Positions 35,889 to 48,480 of a stretch of 64,000 nucleotides of DNA are shown here, piece after piece. A program made the translations under genes and the position numbers. This DNA comes from Rhabditoides inermis (taxonomy: Eukaryota > Nematoda > Chromadorea > Rhabditida > Rhabditidae): contig CAWZYM010000290.1 in the NCBI GenBank assembly GCA_963966185.1, forward strand, positions 62,001 through 126,000. Reading direction: 5' to 3'. Numbering within the stretch: position 1 is the stretch's first letter; each line of letters opens with the position of its first letter. The notes beneath the pieces were generated by a model that searched no databases, was not told the DNA's origin, and saw only the letters and a program-made list of their open reading frames with translations.

Positions 35889-35931
35889 CATACATAAATG
35901 CTGGCAAAACGTTTACATAAATGCTGGCAAA
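35889..35931 (+). repeat. Perfect 21-bp tandem duplication
   Basis: TACATAAATGCTGGCAAAAC is repeated twice head to tail, separated by GTT. Confidence 0.85.
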
Positions 35932-37546
35932 ACGTCTCATTGCTGTCGATCAGCTGTTTCGACCGAGCGGTAGCGCAGGCTGGCATGATGTCATGCTATC
36001 ATACTCTATCATCACATGAAAGGTCACTCGTTTCGGGACCCAGCGAGCTCCAAGCGATTCTCTCTCATTTCATTGTTTTGGGCTGATCTTTCGGGGTTGT
36101 TTGGGGCTGCCGAGCGATGTTCGGACGTGTTCGGGCAAAGTTTGCCCTCGATAGAAAGTGTTTGGGCCAAACGATTTCCCATTGAAAACGAGGCTGTTCG
36201 AGGCTTGTTTGGACCATCTTTGGACCACCCCGAACGATAGTTCAGGGTAAAAGTGCATCTAAGAAGACCCTTCAAGCTGATATCGGGACTAGTGCGACAT
36301 TAACTCGCCAAATGTTGATTTGCTCTGTTTTTTACCTCTAACAGAAATATATCTTTCAGTTTTCTTGTTCAGTATGAGTAATTCAAAAAGCGAATGAATA
36401 GAGTTAATTTAGATTGCAATAGTTAGGGCCGGGTTGGCCAAGTGGATAGCGTCGCAATCGCAACCTTCTAAGTAGGGCTCGAATGATTTGGTGAAAACAC
36501 ATATTATCACGATTAAATGTTTTAATATTCACTTTATGCTTAGTGGATTCGGAGAATGAAGAAACATTGAAAACATACTGCAAACTGAAATACTTATTCA
36601 TTTATCAAAGTCCACAACCGTACTAGCTTTTTGAACGCAAAACCGCGCCTAGCGTAATATTTTGCTACGCTCCATTATGACGAATTGAGTTTCTCATACT
36701 GTCTGCCGCATGGAGAGACGCATGAAGAGAGAGTAAAAACGATACTACTCTGTTCCTTTCTATATATTGTTCTCTTGCTAAGCGCACGGTCGATTGTTCG
36801 ATTCCTCTCGCGGGCAATTGTTCTGCCGAATTCCACTACCTCCCGGTGGGGCGCGTGAACCCACTCTCACCCTCTGAGCCCTACCATCGGCGGCGGCAGT
36901 TTTTTCAATCTTCTACCACGCCCTCACATCCGGAACTGGTCACTTCGCGATGTTCACGCCCATCTACCATGAACAGTCAGGACTCGCGCCGCACTGTTCC
37001 AGCCAAGGAGCCCCAATACCCCATTGTAGGATTGTGCGTGCTTCAGATAACCCATCATACATCGTCGGAATCAGGCTGATAAACAAACAAACATTGTAAT
37101 TGTTATTGAAGTTTGTGGTCTAGATAGATTAATTGTTCTGAAATACATTACATTTTTAAAACAAAGTCAACTGACTGTTTTTTCTAGCATTCGTAAGTCT
37201 CATAGTGAATATACGGTTTACGAATAGACAGCTCATAAGCCGAGTCGTGTGAAAGTCGTGTGAAAGCGTTTACGACACACATATTATTTACTTGAACTGC
37301 GAGAACATGTAGAACCACCACGGCTATTGAGATTGTATTGGTAAATTCTCCTTCAAGTATCGTAACAATTTTTTGTTTTAAGCGATTCAGTTTATTGTTG
37401 TAAGCTGGTCACAAACACATCAACACATTTTACAAACGGGAAGCGTTTACGGTATAAGCTCAAAAAGCGAAACATCACACAAAAACTACAACAGACGGAA
37501 GGTTCTACATGTTCTAAAAGTTGTCTCTATCTCTCCCTCTCCCTCC
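35932..37546. other. Intergenic stretch with tRNA-like fragments
   Basis: No gene is supported. A TTGGCCAAGTGGATAGCGTC stretch at 36431-36480, with GGCTCGAAT after it, and TTGCTAAGCGCACGG followed by TTCGATTCC at 36776-36815, look like degenerate tRNA-derived (SINE) pieces. An inverted pair AGAACATGTAGAACC / GGTTCTACATGTTCT spans about 37302-37515. A GC-rich patch at 36840-37080 has an open frame of 77 codons without recognisable content. Confidence 0.4.
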
Positions 37547-38259
37547 CTACTCCTGCTTGTCCTTCGATGCCGAATCTGTGCTGCCGCGCGACATTCCAGT
37601 CCGCACGTCGGCGTTGCACTCAATGGGCGCGTAGACCGGTCCCTGAAAGACTACCGTACCCATGGCCACCGGTAAGGCGTACTGTACCTCAAAAACGTGC
37701 ATGGGGCTCCAATCCAGGGGCTCTTTCCAGTTCACTCCGGCAGCAGAGGCGGCCGCGCACATCGCATAGTGAATGTAGTCATAATCTGGCACAGACGCGA
37801 ACTGCAGACTCGTGATATACCTGCAACGTGGACTCTCGGTCGAGTTAGATGCGAAGAAGAGGCGATGGTCACCAGTAGACGATGTAGAGCTGTTTCGGCA
37901 GCCCGGCGAGCCACGTCTTCCGCTTCTTTCCGTAGAGCACTTCCTGCTTGGCGGTCAGAATCGCCCCAGACTCCTGGCCAGTTATACGGTAAGTGGTACG
38001 GTACACGGTAGGTACGCACCCTCTCGTCGTTCCAGGGGAGTGCACCCTGACACAGCTCGATCAGCATGTAGAACCAAGACTCCAAGTCGTCCTGCAAGAT
38101 ACGGTCGTATACGGTGAACCAGAGGTACCGCACCTTTCTCGCCTGCTCCTTTCGCTGCTGCGAAGTGATGGATGCATATCTGTACGTGCCACGGAAGGGG
38201 GCCGACTGTCGCTGAAGACGCATCTCGCCCCGCACGTCTCTGTACGGAAGTGGTGGAGG

Positions 38260-38304
<45 letters not shown>

Positions 38305-39643
38305 AGAGAGGAAGAGAGAGAGAGAAAAAGAGAGAAAGAGAGGGAAAAGTGACGTACCGGAATTTTCGTGCGAGACCAAAGTCGATGATGTAGAGGGTGT
38401 GTCTCTTGGGGGTCGACTGCCTTCCCATCATCATGTTAGATGACTTGACGTCGCGGTGGAGGAATCCGACGGTGTGCAGATCTCGGAGCGCCGCGAGCGC
38501 CTGTCCGCCGAGCTGGAATGGGCGTGGTAGTACAGTAATCACAGTACCGTAGTACGATGAATCTGTAGCCCATCCGAGTCAATCTCACCTGCATGGTGGT
38601 GGAGAACGAGAACTTCTCGTCCTTGGTCGCCAGCATCAGCTCCCACAGACTGTCGCCCGCCTGAATCAGGAAGCGGTACTGGGTACGGTAGCTGCAATAT
38701 TACCCTGTCCATGACCACGTATGAAAATCTGTCGATAACGCGTCCTTTTCCGTGAATGGTGAGAAAGTGCACCGAACGACGGCACCTTTCCAACACCTAC
38801 AACAACACGTATTTATCATCTACCGTATACCTAAGATCTAAGTGATCTACAGTATGACTCAATGTTAGATAAAAGCGTTTCTACCTTACACTCCATCCCA
38901 AGCACCTTCTTCTTGACCGTCAATAGCTCTATCTTAATAGCTACATCCGCGTCGTCGGACGAGCGCTTGGCCTAGACAAAGTACAGTCAGTAGTGTCCAC
39001 TCTACCGTATACCTTACCCGGAACACGGCGCCGTACGCGCCTTGTCCGAGAAAATCGATGATGAGGCAGTTGTGAATGGCCTCGCCGATCCGAGGCAGCG
39101 GCCAATCCATCTGCACCTGGCTCGAATTGCCTTCAGTTTTCTTCTTATCGGCCTTCTTCTCAGTCTCGCCTCTCCTCTTGCTCTCCACTTCATTCTGTGT
39201 GCGCTGCTCCTCCCAATGCACCTGCTCCTCCTTCATCATCCCACCCATATGCTTCTCTTCCTTCTTGGTCTCGGTCTTCGCAGGCTTGTTCGCCACTCCG
39301 AACGCTATCTTTTTCTCCTCCTTGTCCTCTTCCTCCTTCCCGGTGCCGCTCCTTCCGCTCATCTTCTTTTCCGTCTCGTTCTTCTTTTCCTCCTCCTCCT
39401 TCTCTGTCTCCGTCTTCTTCACCTCTACCTTGTTCGGAAGCCAGCGGCGCGTCAGCTTAGTGGGAACAGCGCAACCTAAAAAAGAATGGAGCTGAGAGAG
39501 AGAGAGCGAGAGAGAGAGAGATAGCGCAATATAGAGATAGAGATGGAGAGCGTGAGAAGAGAGAGAGGAGAGAGAGAAGAGAAAAGGAGAAAAGGAGAAA
39601 AGGAGGAAAGGAAAAGGGGAGGAGACGCACCAAACAGAGGCAT
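37547..39643 (-). CDS. TTBK-like casein kinase 1 family Ser/Thr kinase (copy 1)
   Basis: Protein kinase of the CK1/tau-tubulin kinase-like group. The ATG (39641-39643) gives a 13-nt first exon MPLFG, then a long exon (39018-39475) with CAVPTKLTRRWLPNK, about 110 residues of K/E-rich low complexity and the kinase start LGQGAYGAVFRV (GxGxYG loop). Later exons give VAIKIELLTVKKKVLGMECK (catalytic Lys), GFLHRDVKSSNMMMG (HRDxKxxN), LYIIDFGLARKF (DFG), FRGTYRYASI (CK1-type P+1 loop) and DDLESWFYMLIELCQG. All catalytic residues are present. It ends SRGSTDSASKDKQE. Introns carry (GA)n and TACGGTA-like motifs. Nematodes have many such kinases, often germline-expressed (general knowledge); no such evidence here beyond the family. 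Confidence 0.9.
38262..38345. repeat. (GA)n microsatellite in kinase-1 intron
   Basis: GA/AAAGAG-rich tract between the DFG exon and the FRGTYRYAS exon. Confidence 0.95.
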
Positions 39644-39659
39644 TTTGGTGGGCGTCGTT

Positions 39660-40015
39660 CCGGCTTGCTAGGCAGTACGAGAAAGAATGGCGCCCTCTCA
39701 CGGTCCCCTTTCCTTGATCCCCTCTAAAGATATGCCTAGTGGCTAGACACACGCATGGATCAACGCTGATGTACTTTTGATGGGTATATATTTCAATTTG
39801 GGATGGCCTGCACGCATTGTTCTCATCTTGTGATGATCGAAGTTGTGTCTACTTTGGTCGCGCAGACCGCTGTTCCTTTTTTTTCCCGCTCGAATGCCTA
39901 CAATGTACCCATAGAGAACACCTCACTGTCTCTCCACTCACTCACTCAACTGTCTTATCGATCGAATGTCGAGATATCGCCGCGCCACTCTTGCGCATTT
40001 TCGATTTGACAGTGC
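39660..40015 (-). promoter_or_regulatory. Upstream region conserved with kinase 2
   Basis: Aligns by eye with 52570-52912, upstream of kinase 2, in the same order and spacing: TTTCAATTTG, GATCGAAGTTGTGT, TTGGTCGCGCAGACCG, CCTACAATGTACCCA, TATCGATCGA, CGCCGCGCCACTC and CGCGCATTTTCGATTTG. TGGTCGCGCAGACC is near-palindromic. It lies directly 5' of the minus-strand start codon, so it is a candidate promoter. Confidence 0.6.
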
Positions 40016-40283
40016 TTATTCGTTTCTGATTCCGGTAATTTCCCACGTTATCGTCATATATATTTCAGCAACTTTTCGTCTATAACATTGATTAATTGAT
40101 ACGATTTCGTGATCGTTCGTCACTGTCTTGACAAATCCGAACTGTTTCCCAGTGAGTGGTCTGTTTCATTCCACCACCCCCGACCGATATTTAGCGAGGT
40201 GGCAATTAAGCCCTGCCTACTTGATGAAGCGTGCCATTTACACAAAGGCGAGTGCGCGAGTGACGATCCCTGGAACAGCCAGT

Positions 40284-40324
40284 CACACTACGCAGGCCAC
40301 TCACTCAGTGGCCTGCGTAGTGTG
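40284..40324. repeat. Perfect 18-bp inverted repeat with 5-nt loop
   Basis: CACACTACGCAGGCCACT (40284-40301) and its exact reverse complement (40307-40324) flank CACTC. Nothing like a coding or transposon context is seen. Confidence 0.9.
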
Positions 40325-40325
40325 T

Positions 40326-40766
40326 TCACTACTTGTCTCTCTTTTTCAAACTTTTCGGCACCCTGGTATGGTTACTTTGTTTTCTTATCAGTTACGAATT
40401 CACGCTAATCCATGAAGCTTCATCGCTTTTCAGGGTATTTTCGCAACGTGATTGATTGTAAACAGTTCATTCGATTTGCGCGTTTTCTCTGTGAATAATT
40501 TGTAGACATGTTTGCTACGAATGCTCGCTAGATTGTGAACTGCCGCTTGCTCCTCCATCCCACTACCTCTAACATATTCGTCAGGCACACATTCAGATAT
40601 CGTCTTTCATGTTTTCGTTTTCGTTCTCTATATAGCTTTGTTGAAGTTGCAGTTGCTAGGGTTGCAGTTTATATTTCAGTTAGTGCGATTTCACTATAAA
40701 CAACTATTTCCAGTTCATATTTCTACAATGTAAAGATTTCCTTTTTCAATGTTTCTCTCGCTCCAG
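40326..40766. other. Intergenic stretch
   Basis: T-rich DNA without a supported gene. Several TTTCAG-type acceptors (40430, 40670) could belong to unseen 5' exons of the following gene. Confidence 0.4.
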
Positions 40767-42148
40767 CTCCCCGCTCGGTGGCCCCGACTGCTGCTCCGCC
40801 CGCCTCGCGCCCCGCTCGCCAGCAGCCACCCACCAAGCGATTCGAGCTGGACGACGACGACGACGACGATCTGGAGGTGGGCGGGTTGTTTGTTTGTTGT
40901 TGTTGTTGTTTCCCGTGTTTGTTGATTCAATAAGCAAACAGTAGCGTTGACCATCAAAACATAGAATGTATATGAATAATGACGATGGAGACGTTATTGA
41001 GCCACTATCTTCCCAGGAGCTCTGTTCGACTCGGCTCCGCCGGCGCGCTCTCTGAACCGCACTGTGCTGCAGCCGGCGGCTCGCGTGCCCAGCCCGGCAG
41101 GCGACAGGGTCGGCAGCACCCAGCAGGCACAGCCCGTCCGCGTCCGCAATGGCAGCCAGACCAGCCAGGTTTGTTGTTATTGGGATTGGGATTTGGAAAT
41201 TCTAGGTTTCATAGTTTGTAGGGGATGTGAGTGTTTGGGTTTCTGTAATAGTTTATTGTTACATATTAGATAGTCAAATTAATGTTGTGTGGAATATGTT
41301 TCATGTTTGGGATGTTTTCTCTGAATTGCGTTCTTGGCAATGATCTGTCCATCAATCAATCATTTACCCAGAATCGCTATATCCTGACTATACAACAAAT
41401 GCATACGGTACACCACAAGGGCTAAGCGCTGGGAGAAACACAGTTTAGCAACGGGGATGGTAGGGTCGAAGGTCGAAAGTGGATATTAGATCGATATTCA
41501 GTCGATAATCATTCGATTTCCTTTCCATAATCCATTAGAATTAGATACCATTATAGACGATAGTGGGGCTTCGGATCTTCCTTTTTTTTCCATTATAATC
41601 CACAATAGTAACTCCGCGGGCTAGGAAGACAGCGTTCTCATGAGCTATTCCCCGCCTTGCTCAAGGGTACTGGGGGAAGATCATTTCGACCCGATCGCGC
41701 GATGCGAGAGAGGAAGAAATAATAAATAGTCATCATTAGATGTGAATTATAATGTGTTAGTATCGATTATCACATTTCAAAATATATTGCAATCAGTTGA
41801 TGATTGCAACTGTGTTATTGAACAGAGGGGGGGATTTGCGAGTATCTATTACTCTGTTGATTGCAGTCAAGGAGATGGCGGAGCACTCGATGACGGGATG
41901 GGGGAGGCGCCGGCGCGATCAACTCCTCCATGTTCCCCGCCCTCTTCTGAGAGACGCTCACCGACACCTGTGTTCGTTTGTCGCTAATTTTTACCAAGGC
42001 TGCTACATACACAAGCAGGGATCGACTGACTATTGATTTTCTATTTATTTGCTATTGATCTGATTCGCTATTGTTCAGTCGGGTGACCTCTTCCGCGGTC
42101 AAGATGAAGTTCATCCGAATGCTCGAGTGGAACCACGGTCAAAGGTGA
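40767..42148 (+). CDS. Exons of an unrecognised Pro/Ala-rich gene
   Basis: Exon-like frames with splice borders: APAPRSVAPTAAPPASRPAR followed by KRFELDDDDDDDLE (to 40875), then GALFDSAPPARSLNRTVLQ and RVGSTQQAQPVRVRNGSQTS (about 41016-41168), QGDGGALDDGMGEAPARST (about 41867-41965) and SGDLFRGQDEVHPNARVEPR (about 42079-42147). The Pro, Ala, Gln and Asp-run content suggests a disordered adaptor-like or nuclear protein. Neither a start codon nor an end is convincing, so it is probably partial or a relic. Confidence 0.35.
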
Positions 42149-42581
42149 GCAGTAGTTTAGGTGATGATCAGCTGATGGTATAAGTTATCAGCTGTTTGCT
42201 TCTCAAGTGTCTCGTTTTTTCCCATATTGTGCTACCCAGTGTTGTGAGTGAACTTGCAGTATCATGGTATCATAGTTGTGTAATAAATTGTTGTTTTCCG
42301 TTTCGACTTGTCCCTTTTGGCCAGTCGCATCCACCCGAGCAAGCGATGCGACTGAGATATTGAATTGTGAATTAAATTCGAAGTGATCTTCATATACATA
42401 CTATATGTCCCATCAATGAAATGATTCAAATGCAACTATGCAATTGTTCACGTGTTTTTGAAAAACGATCGTGTAAACAAGATCATTTTTCTTCCTTGAT
42501 TTATTTGGTGTGGTTCAGTGTCATAATGTTTGTAGCTGTGTATTTTCAGTAGTTTCCCTTCGAACCTAGGCTAGGATTCCC
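42149..42581. other. Intergenic stretch
   Basis: AT-rich, with no ORF of note. It probably contains the 5' region of the following membrane-protein gene. Confidence 0.4.
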
Positions 42582-42978
42582 ATGGTTTCGTGGTGGATGT
42601 GGCTTCTAGCCACCGCCCCCCTCCTACTACATCTCCCGGGTGAGTATCGATCGACGATCGATCTATCGGTGCTCGGTACGGTATACACGGCGGAGGCAGC
42701 GCCGGAGTGCGAGGTTGCTGGCACGTGGCAAGTGGAACTCGTTCATCACAACTCCTCCCGATCCCATCCGTTCTGCCATCGGCTCTGGCCCACAGACCGC
42801 TCTGGTACGAAATCAAACAACCTCGTTTCTTGCCAGTTCGACTATCGGTTGATTTCATAACTATCTAGAACTGGTCGAGGCGAGTTTGATCAACGTGACA
42901 AGTTCGTATCATCACACCGTTCGTTCCTATCAACTTTACATTTCGATCAAGCAGGAGGTACGTTTCGCTCCCAATCTT

Positions 42979-43035
<57 letters not shown>

Positions 43036-45121
43036 ATTTCTTCTCAACAAGTGTTTTCAGAAATCTGTAGTGGAGGAGAGTGCGCATTTTGTTGGTTTCT
43101 CGTCGGATAAGACCGAAGAGACAACGTTCAAAGAACGGATACTGAACATTTTTCCTGCCTCCTTCACCCATTCATCGTGAGTAGAAGAGAGTGAGAGAGA
43201 GACTAGGGAGAGAGAGATAGAGACAGAAAAAAGAGTGTGAGGGAGTTAGAAATAGATCGGCAGTCACAACTTCTAGGCCTAAGCTCTGCGAGGTGGCTGG
43301 TTCCGGAACGTGTGATTGGGTATACGCTGACTGCATTGGCTTTCTCCTACTCGTCTACCCATTGATGGTTCGTATTGCACCACATCTCTCTCTCTCCCTC
43401 TCCCTCTCTTTTCTCATTTCCTTCATTCAGGTAGTTTATTCCCTGCAGACGAATGCATGTCGATCGGAGCGTTGGCCCGCGGTGACGGAGCATTTTTGGT
43501 TGATTCTGGGTGGTGCGATCACGCTTGTTCTCGCTTCCTTTGTTGGATTGGAGAACTTTGTCATAGATATTGTCGTTCACGGAGTGGCGATAGACAATCT
43601 CCACTCTCTTATCAAACACAACCACGACTCTATATATTTGTCTGGAAAGTGGGCGGGGCTTGGGTGGGCGGAGTCTCACTTTTTTCTCTTTCAGGTACGG
43701 ATTGATTTCGGTAGCGAGGGCGACGCGTAGAAGAATACTAACAAGACACATGACTTCTACACTCTGCATGCTTCCTTTCGCCTTGATGCCGATTCCGATA
43801 CTCAAGAACTTCACCATTCAGGTGTGTACAGGGCTACTGGAAAAGTATTAACGTGTTTTTTCCAGATAGTTTTCCTGTTTTTCATAAACTGCGTCTCTGT
43901 ACTCATTCTCTATCCGACATTGATCTCAAGTCAACTCAAAAATGAGACTGAGAAGAGTGAGACAGAGCAGAACCAGGCTGGGGCTGCGATGGGTATGGCA
44001 GAGGAGTGTCGGTCGAGTGACGTCAGTGGAGGACGGCCGACTGGCAAGAACAAGAGTCATGTCAAAAACACACGAACCCTCTACACCTATACGATCACGG
44101 TTAGTTATAGAGTGGGAAGGGAAGTGAGTCTACCTTTCGCAATTACATACAGTATACCTCTCTCGGTGTTCGTCTGTTGTTGGGAATGGTATGCCTGGAA
44201 GCTACACTTGGAGTGGTTAGTTTTGGGAAACAGTGGATAGTCGAGCGAGATGGGTCACTCCGTTTCGTTTCGTCCCTATGTTTATGTATCTGAAATTGGC
44301 GGTTGCGTCAGATGTATATGAACATGGACTATTACACGAGGCCGCATGCATCTATCGGCAACATGAAACTATGCACCCTCTCCATCTTCAAGTGAGTACT
44401 GTATACACTTTCTCGGAATGAGTGTTAAATGTGTTAAATCTTGGGGTTTGAGATGTCACGAGGTCGAATTGTTTCACTACACTGACGGGGAGGACTGTCT
44501 GTCTCCCACTGACCCGAAAGAACTGGTGAAACATCTGTTAGCTCTCTGTGGAGACGTCGGAACTCCGAAACCGCGACAAGCCGTCCACTGCGCCGACATA
44601 AGTAGCAACAGTGCCACGCTTTTCGGTACGTGTTTTTATTTTCATCAAAACAAAAAACAAACTATCATACCATTTTTAGACATATATGACTACATGTGGA
44701 TTATTGGACTAATCGCCGAAATGCTGTGCACAAAGGTGATTACCGCTGTAAATAGAATCTATAATCGAAGCTGACAACTATATTTTAGTTGTTTGTTTTC
44801 CTATGTACTTCGTTCCAATCGGGCGTCTTTTTTCTGCTAGTTGGAATCCGTTTGTGTTATTTGGCAACTCCAATGTGCATTGAGAAAGACGATGAATCGA
44901 AGGAAAAAGTCAGTTCTGTTATAGTACAATTGAGATGAGATACAGTATACTCGAGATACAGTATACCGTTCTTTCTTCTGAGTGACGCATTCTTCATTTT
45001 CTTCTCTCTTCTTTAGGTTAATGTAACTTTCGGCATGAGAAGAGGCGCCCGGAAGTGGATACGAGTGAGGGGAGGTGGCAGAGCCGGGAACCGACAGAAT
45101 ACGAACCTCATGGTGGATTGA
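42582..45121 (+). CDS. Unrecognised multi-pass membrane protein with signal peptide
   Basis: ATG 42582 opens a signal peptide (MVSWWMWLLATAPLLLHLP) that splices into APECEVAGTWQVELVHHNSS. The extracellular part continues ELVEASLINVTSSYHHTVRS, SDKTEETTFKERILNIFPAS and PKLCEVAGSGTCDWVYADC; the motif CEVAGxxT/W occurs twice. Membrane segments follow: CIGFLLLVYPLM, FWLILGGAITLVLASFVGL, CMLPFALMPIPIL, IVFLFFINCVSVLILYPTLI and, later, SFQSGVFFLLVGIRLCYLA. A charged loop (NETEKSETEQNQ) lies between. The last exon ends RAGNRQNTNLMVD, TGA 45119-45121. Most phases join; the stretch 44150-44400 is unclear. Exon 1 resembles that of the gene at 19629. Family not recognised. Confidence 0.55.
42983..43036. 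repeat. (CT)n microsatellite
   Basis: CT run in an intron of the membrane-protein gene, immediately before a TTTTCAG acceptor, so it may serve as the polypyrimidine tract. Confidence 0.95.
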
Positions 45122-45366
45122 GAACATCAGCCAATAAACTCCATCTGAATTGCAGATGACAGTAGGCGAGTCGGCACGATTTTGTGTCATGATGCGCAAT
45201 CTGTCGAATAGATGGAACTTCGCGCAGAGAAACCACTTTCTGACTTTAGTGAGAATTTAAATCAATTTGTTCGCAGTAAATGCAATGCATTCAGATCTAT
45301 TTGCCGGGTGCTCCTGCAGGACACTTTCTGCTGACGAAGTTTGATTTCCACTGATTCATCTGCTTC

Positions 45367-47385
45367 ATGTTTTCATTAAGATGGATTAATACGACTCGCC
45401 ATGTCGTCATTCTGGATTCCGCGCCGAGAAACGACCAGGATTACCAGGTTTCTACCACAGTTGCATGTTTTCCTTGAAAGATTTTTTAGGACTATGCCCA
45501 CAAGTTTTTCGAAAAGTTTAGTCATTTGGACAGTCCCGTTTTTATGGTAGAAACAAGATGGGATCGACAACCGGTACGGTCAATCTTTCTCGTGTTCTCC
45601 TTTCCGTTCTACTTTTTTCGCCGTTTTCTGATTCTGATCAGCCATTACATTTCACGTATATGTGTTCAGGATCACTGGTCCTGTGGATGGAGGTGCGCTG
45701 CGATGGGTCTGTTGATAACAGCAGGAGACAACCCATTCGCGTTCGTAAATACGTTCTAGAGACACATTATCATTATCCTTTCCCATTCAGGTACGACTTC
45801 AATCACAACCCGATGGAGATGCGCGCCGTGGTAAGCGAGATGCTGCGCGAGAACGGCAGAGGAGGTATACGGTACTGGGCCGATGAAATAACATCAAGGT
45901 AAAACAGTGATTTTCGTTGTTCCATATTGTGGCTTTTTTGTAGGGCACTCACTCCGAAGCCGCGCGTCACATCGGTGACTCAAGCTCTCCCTCTTCTCAC
46001 TGCTCGCTTTGCGGTTAGTCGATACTTGTCGATCTTTGTACATGCATGGTACATGGAATACAGGACATGGCTACGCGCCGAGGGACTATGCGACCAATGG
46101 CAATGAACCGACGGCCGAACCCGAGGAACGGACGAGACAGGGCCGGAGACGCGTACAGGTTCTCTTTACACGCTCCTATGTGCAATACACTTGACCTGTT
46201 CCAGTAGCATGCTGATCGATCTAGAGTTCAAGAAGATGAAGTTTCTGATTCTTAAGGTATAAATTATGAATAATGTTCATGTTTGATTGAATGTTCTTCA
46301 GTCTCTTTCTTATGTATTTGGTAATGAATGCGGTCTGCGTACGATCAGGAGATTTCTCCGCGGTGACGTGAGTCATGATTCATTCCATCGTTTTGTTTGC
46401 TATACAATATTAATTTGGCATAATGTTCGCAGAAAAAAGTATGTAACATAGCACGTTTTGCAGCACGTTTTGCACGTTTTGCAAGTTTACACTGCCAAAA
46501 TGCTTCATTTATGACGCAATTCTTATGCGCCAATGACGAATGGGGTTGTGGCGCTAACTGAGAACTGACATATATGTAGATCAACTGCCCTTCCGCTGTT
46601 CGTGCCAGAGATTCGCTACGGCCCCATTCGATATACAGAAAATATTTTGGATCTGGAGCGTCTGGCTTCTGGACTCATGAGATGTGGGCGGTGCGTGTAG
46701 AAAACATTTTGATGTCTATCCCTGAGCATTCTAGGAGACCGAATACAGATTGAAGAATGAGGGACTGATTGAAGAGAAGACCACACGACAAGTAAGCAAT
46801 GCAAGTTTCGTGACGGATGATGGATTTGTTGAACTGATGCGATGCCAGAGATCTCTGGTGAGAGGCTATGGGTTTCAGATAACTCGGCTAGAAAGTTAAT
46901 TTAGGATGTTACTTCTCTTTTGAATAACAACAACAACGTTCATTCACAGAGTAACTACCAAAGTGGAGAAGAATACGCGAGGTGAGTTCAGTAATGTGTG
47001 TAGGTCCGTAGATCGAATTAAATAAGTCATACCTTTGTTATATTTGTAATGTGATAGAATAATGAACACGAATCGTCTTCTGCCTGCGTGGAATCACACT
47101 GAGGTGTGTGTTGAACTTTGATTCTTTAACAATATTTTTTTAAAGACACCGCTGTTCAATTTCCTTCGCGCTGTGTCGTTTTTCTCAAATATGGATGTAG
47201 TAGAAGGAGGTGCTTTTGTGAAACACCATTCTCGATTAAAAACATTGTTCAGATGATTCGAACAGGCTTCATCCGTACTGGCACTTCGAAAACTTGGAGT
47301 CTAGACTTCTCTGTGGTTCGGAGCTGCATAGTACGAAAAAGAATCGAACTGAGTACGGACCAATGAACGCGAAGTTGGAAGGTAG

Positions 47386-47459
<74 letters not shown>

Positions 47460-47734
47460 CAGAGGGAGTTGCCAATCTCGTAAGTAAACTGCATTCATTG
47501 GGTATAATTTCGAATAACATGTTCTCCCACGTGCAGCAATCGACTCAGGTAGACCAAATAATGCTTATTCAAATAATCCTTAACACTCAGTTTGATATGG
47601 ACATGGAGATAATCGCCAAACATGTGGCGGGAGTCGTATGCGAAGCCGCAAAGATCCAGGCACTTCACAAGAGTACGTTCGTTCAATACTACAACACTTT
47701 TAGAGTACTGTACAATGCTTATCAAGAAGTATAG
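45367..47734 (+). CDS. Unrecognised multi-exon gene
   Basis: ATG 45367 gives MFSLRWINTTRHVVILDSAP, then DYAHKFFEKFSHLDSPVFMV, PLHFTYMCSGSLVLWMEVRC (one long open exon to about 45898), ALTPKPRVTSVTQALPLLTA, DMATRRGTMRPMAMN, SSMLIDLEFKKMKFLILK and SLSYVFGNECGLRTIRRFL, with phases that join. Later pieces include FVPEIRYGPIRYTENILDLE, ETEYRLKNEGLIEEKTTRQ, TPLFNFLRAVSFFSNMDVVE and, after a (TA)n intron, EGVANL and SKLHSLGIISNNMFSHVQQS, ending NTFRVLYNAYQEV, TAG. No domain is recognised. The region 46380-46600 has several open frames, so the exon choice there is uncertain, and two genes are possible. Confidence 0.5.
47389..47457. repeat. (TA)n microsatellite in an intron
   Basis: About 34 TA units between donor GTAGTTA and acceptor TTTCAG. 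The intron is essentially only this tract. Confidence 0.95.
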
Positions 47735-48083
47735 AATGACTTTTCGCGTTATAAACGCGCTAAATGGGAGTATAATAGTGATAGGCAGATGATACTATTT
47801 TAGGAACAGCAGTTGCCCCGTTTTGGCGGACTGTTCTGTTAAAAATCAATGTCACGGTGAGCGGTGTACTGTAGAAATGAAACTGACTGATTTCACATAG
47901 AATCCTCGTCTGGCTGCTCTGCTGTGATGAGTGGATGATCGCCATTCCCATGTTACAGTACTCACAATCCCGACTACATTCCACTTTCCACCGCACCACA
48001 CTCTGATCTTAATCCACTCGTTTTGTGAATCTTACATGCGTGCATAGGAGAATAAAGTGTTTCATGAAAATTTGTATTCATGT

Positions 48084-48480
48084 CGAGAGAGAGAGAGAGA
48101 GAGAGAGATGGTGGAGAGAGAGAAAAAGAGAAGAAGAGAGGGAGAGAGGAGAGAGGGAAGATAGGGGGAAAGGGCGTCAATTGATTGATTGGCGGTGCGA
48201 GCGGACGGTCGGCTGCCAGGTATGCTCTCTACCTCCCATCTCTCCCGCTCTCTTTCAGGTCGACTCGTGGCTCTCTCAGACACTGGCACGAGGGGGCGTG
48301 CCTAAAGGGGCGTGGCCAAAGGGGCGTGTCTGGGAGAAATGACGGGGAGGGCGTCAGTTGATTGATTGGCGGTGCGAGCGGACGGTCGGCTGCCAGGTAT
48401 GCTTTCTACCTCCCCTCTCTCCCGCTCTCTTGCAGGTCGACTTGTGGCTCTCTCGACTGCTCTAAGCGGACCCTGCCGGG
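48084..48480 (+). repeat. Two diverged units of the 184-bp satellite
   Basis: After a (GA)n tract, GATTGATTGGCGGTGCGAGC, GGTCGGCTGCCAGGTATGC, a C/T tract ending TTTCAG or TTGCAG, and GTCGACTCGTGGCTCTC occur twice at about 184-bp spacing, with GGGGCGTG boxes between. They are clearly related to the array at 23-35.7 kb but diverged. Confidence 0.9.

Noticed and set aside
36016..36275. Protein gene on either strand in the patch with TTTGGGGCTGCCGAGCG
   Set aside because: Open frames exist on both strands without splice context or recognisable motif; more likely an old repeat.
40767..42148. Naming the Pro-rich exons after a known family
   Set aside because: Only disordered composition is visible; no motif is specific enough.
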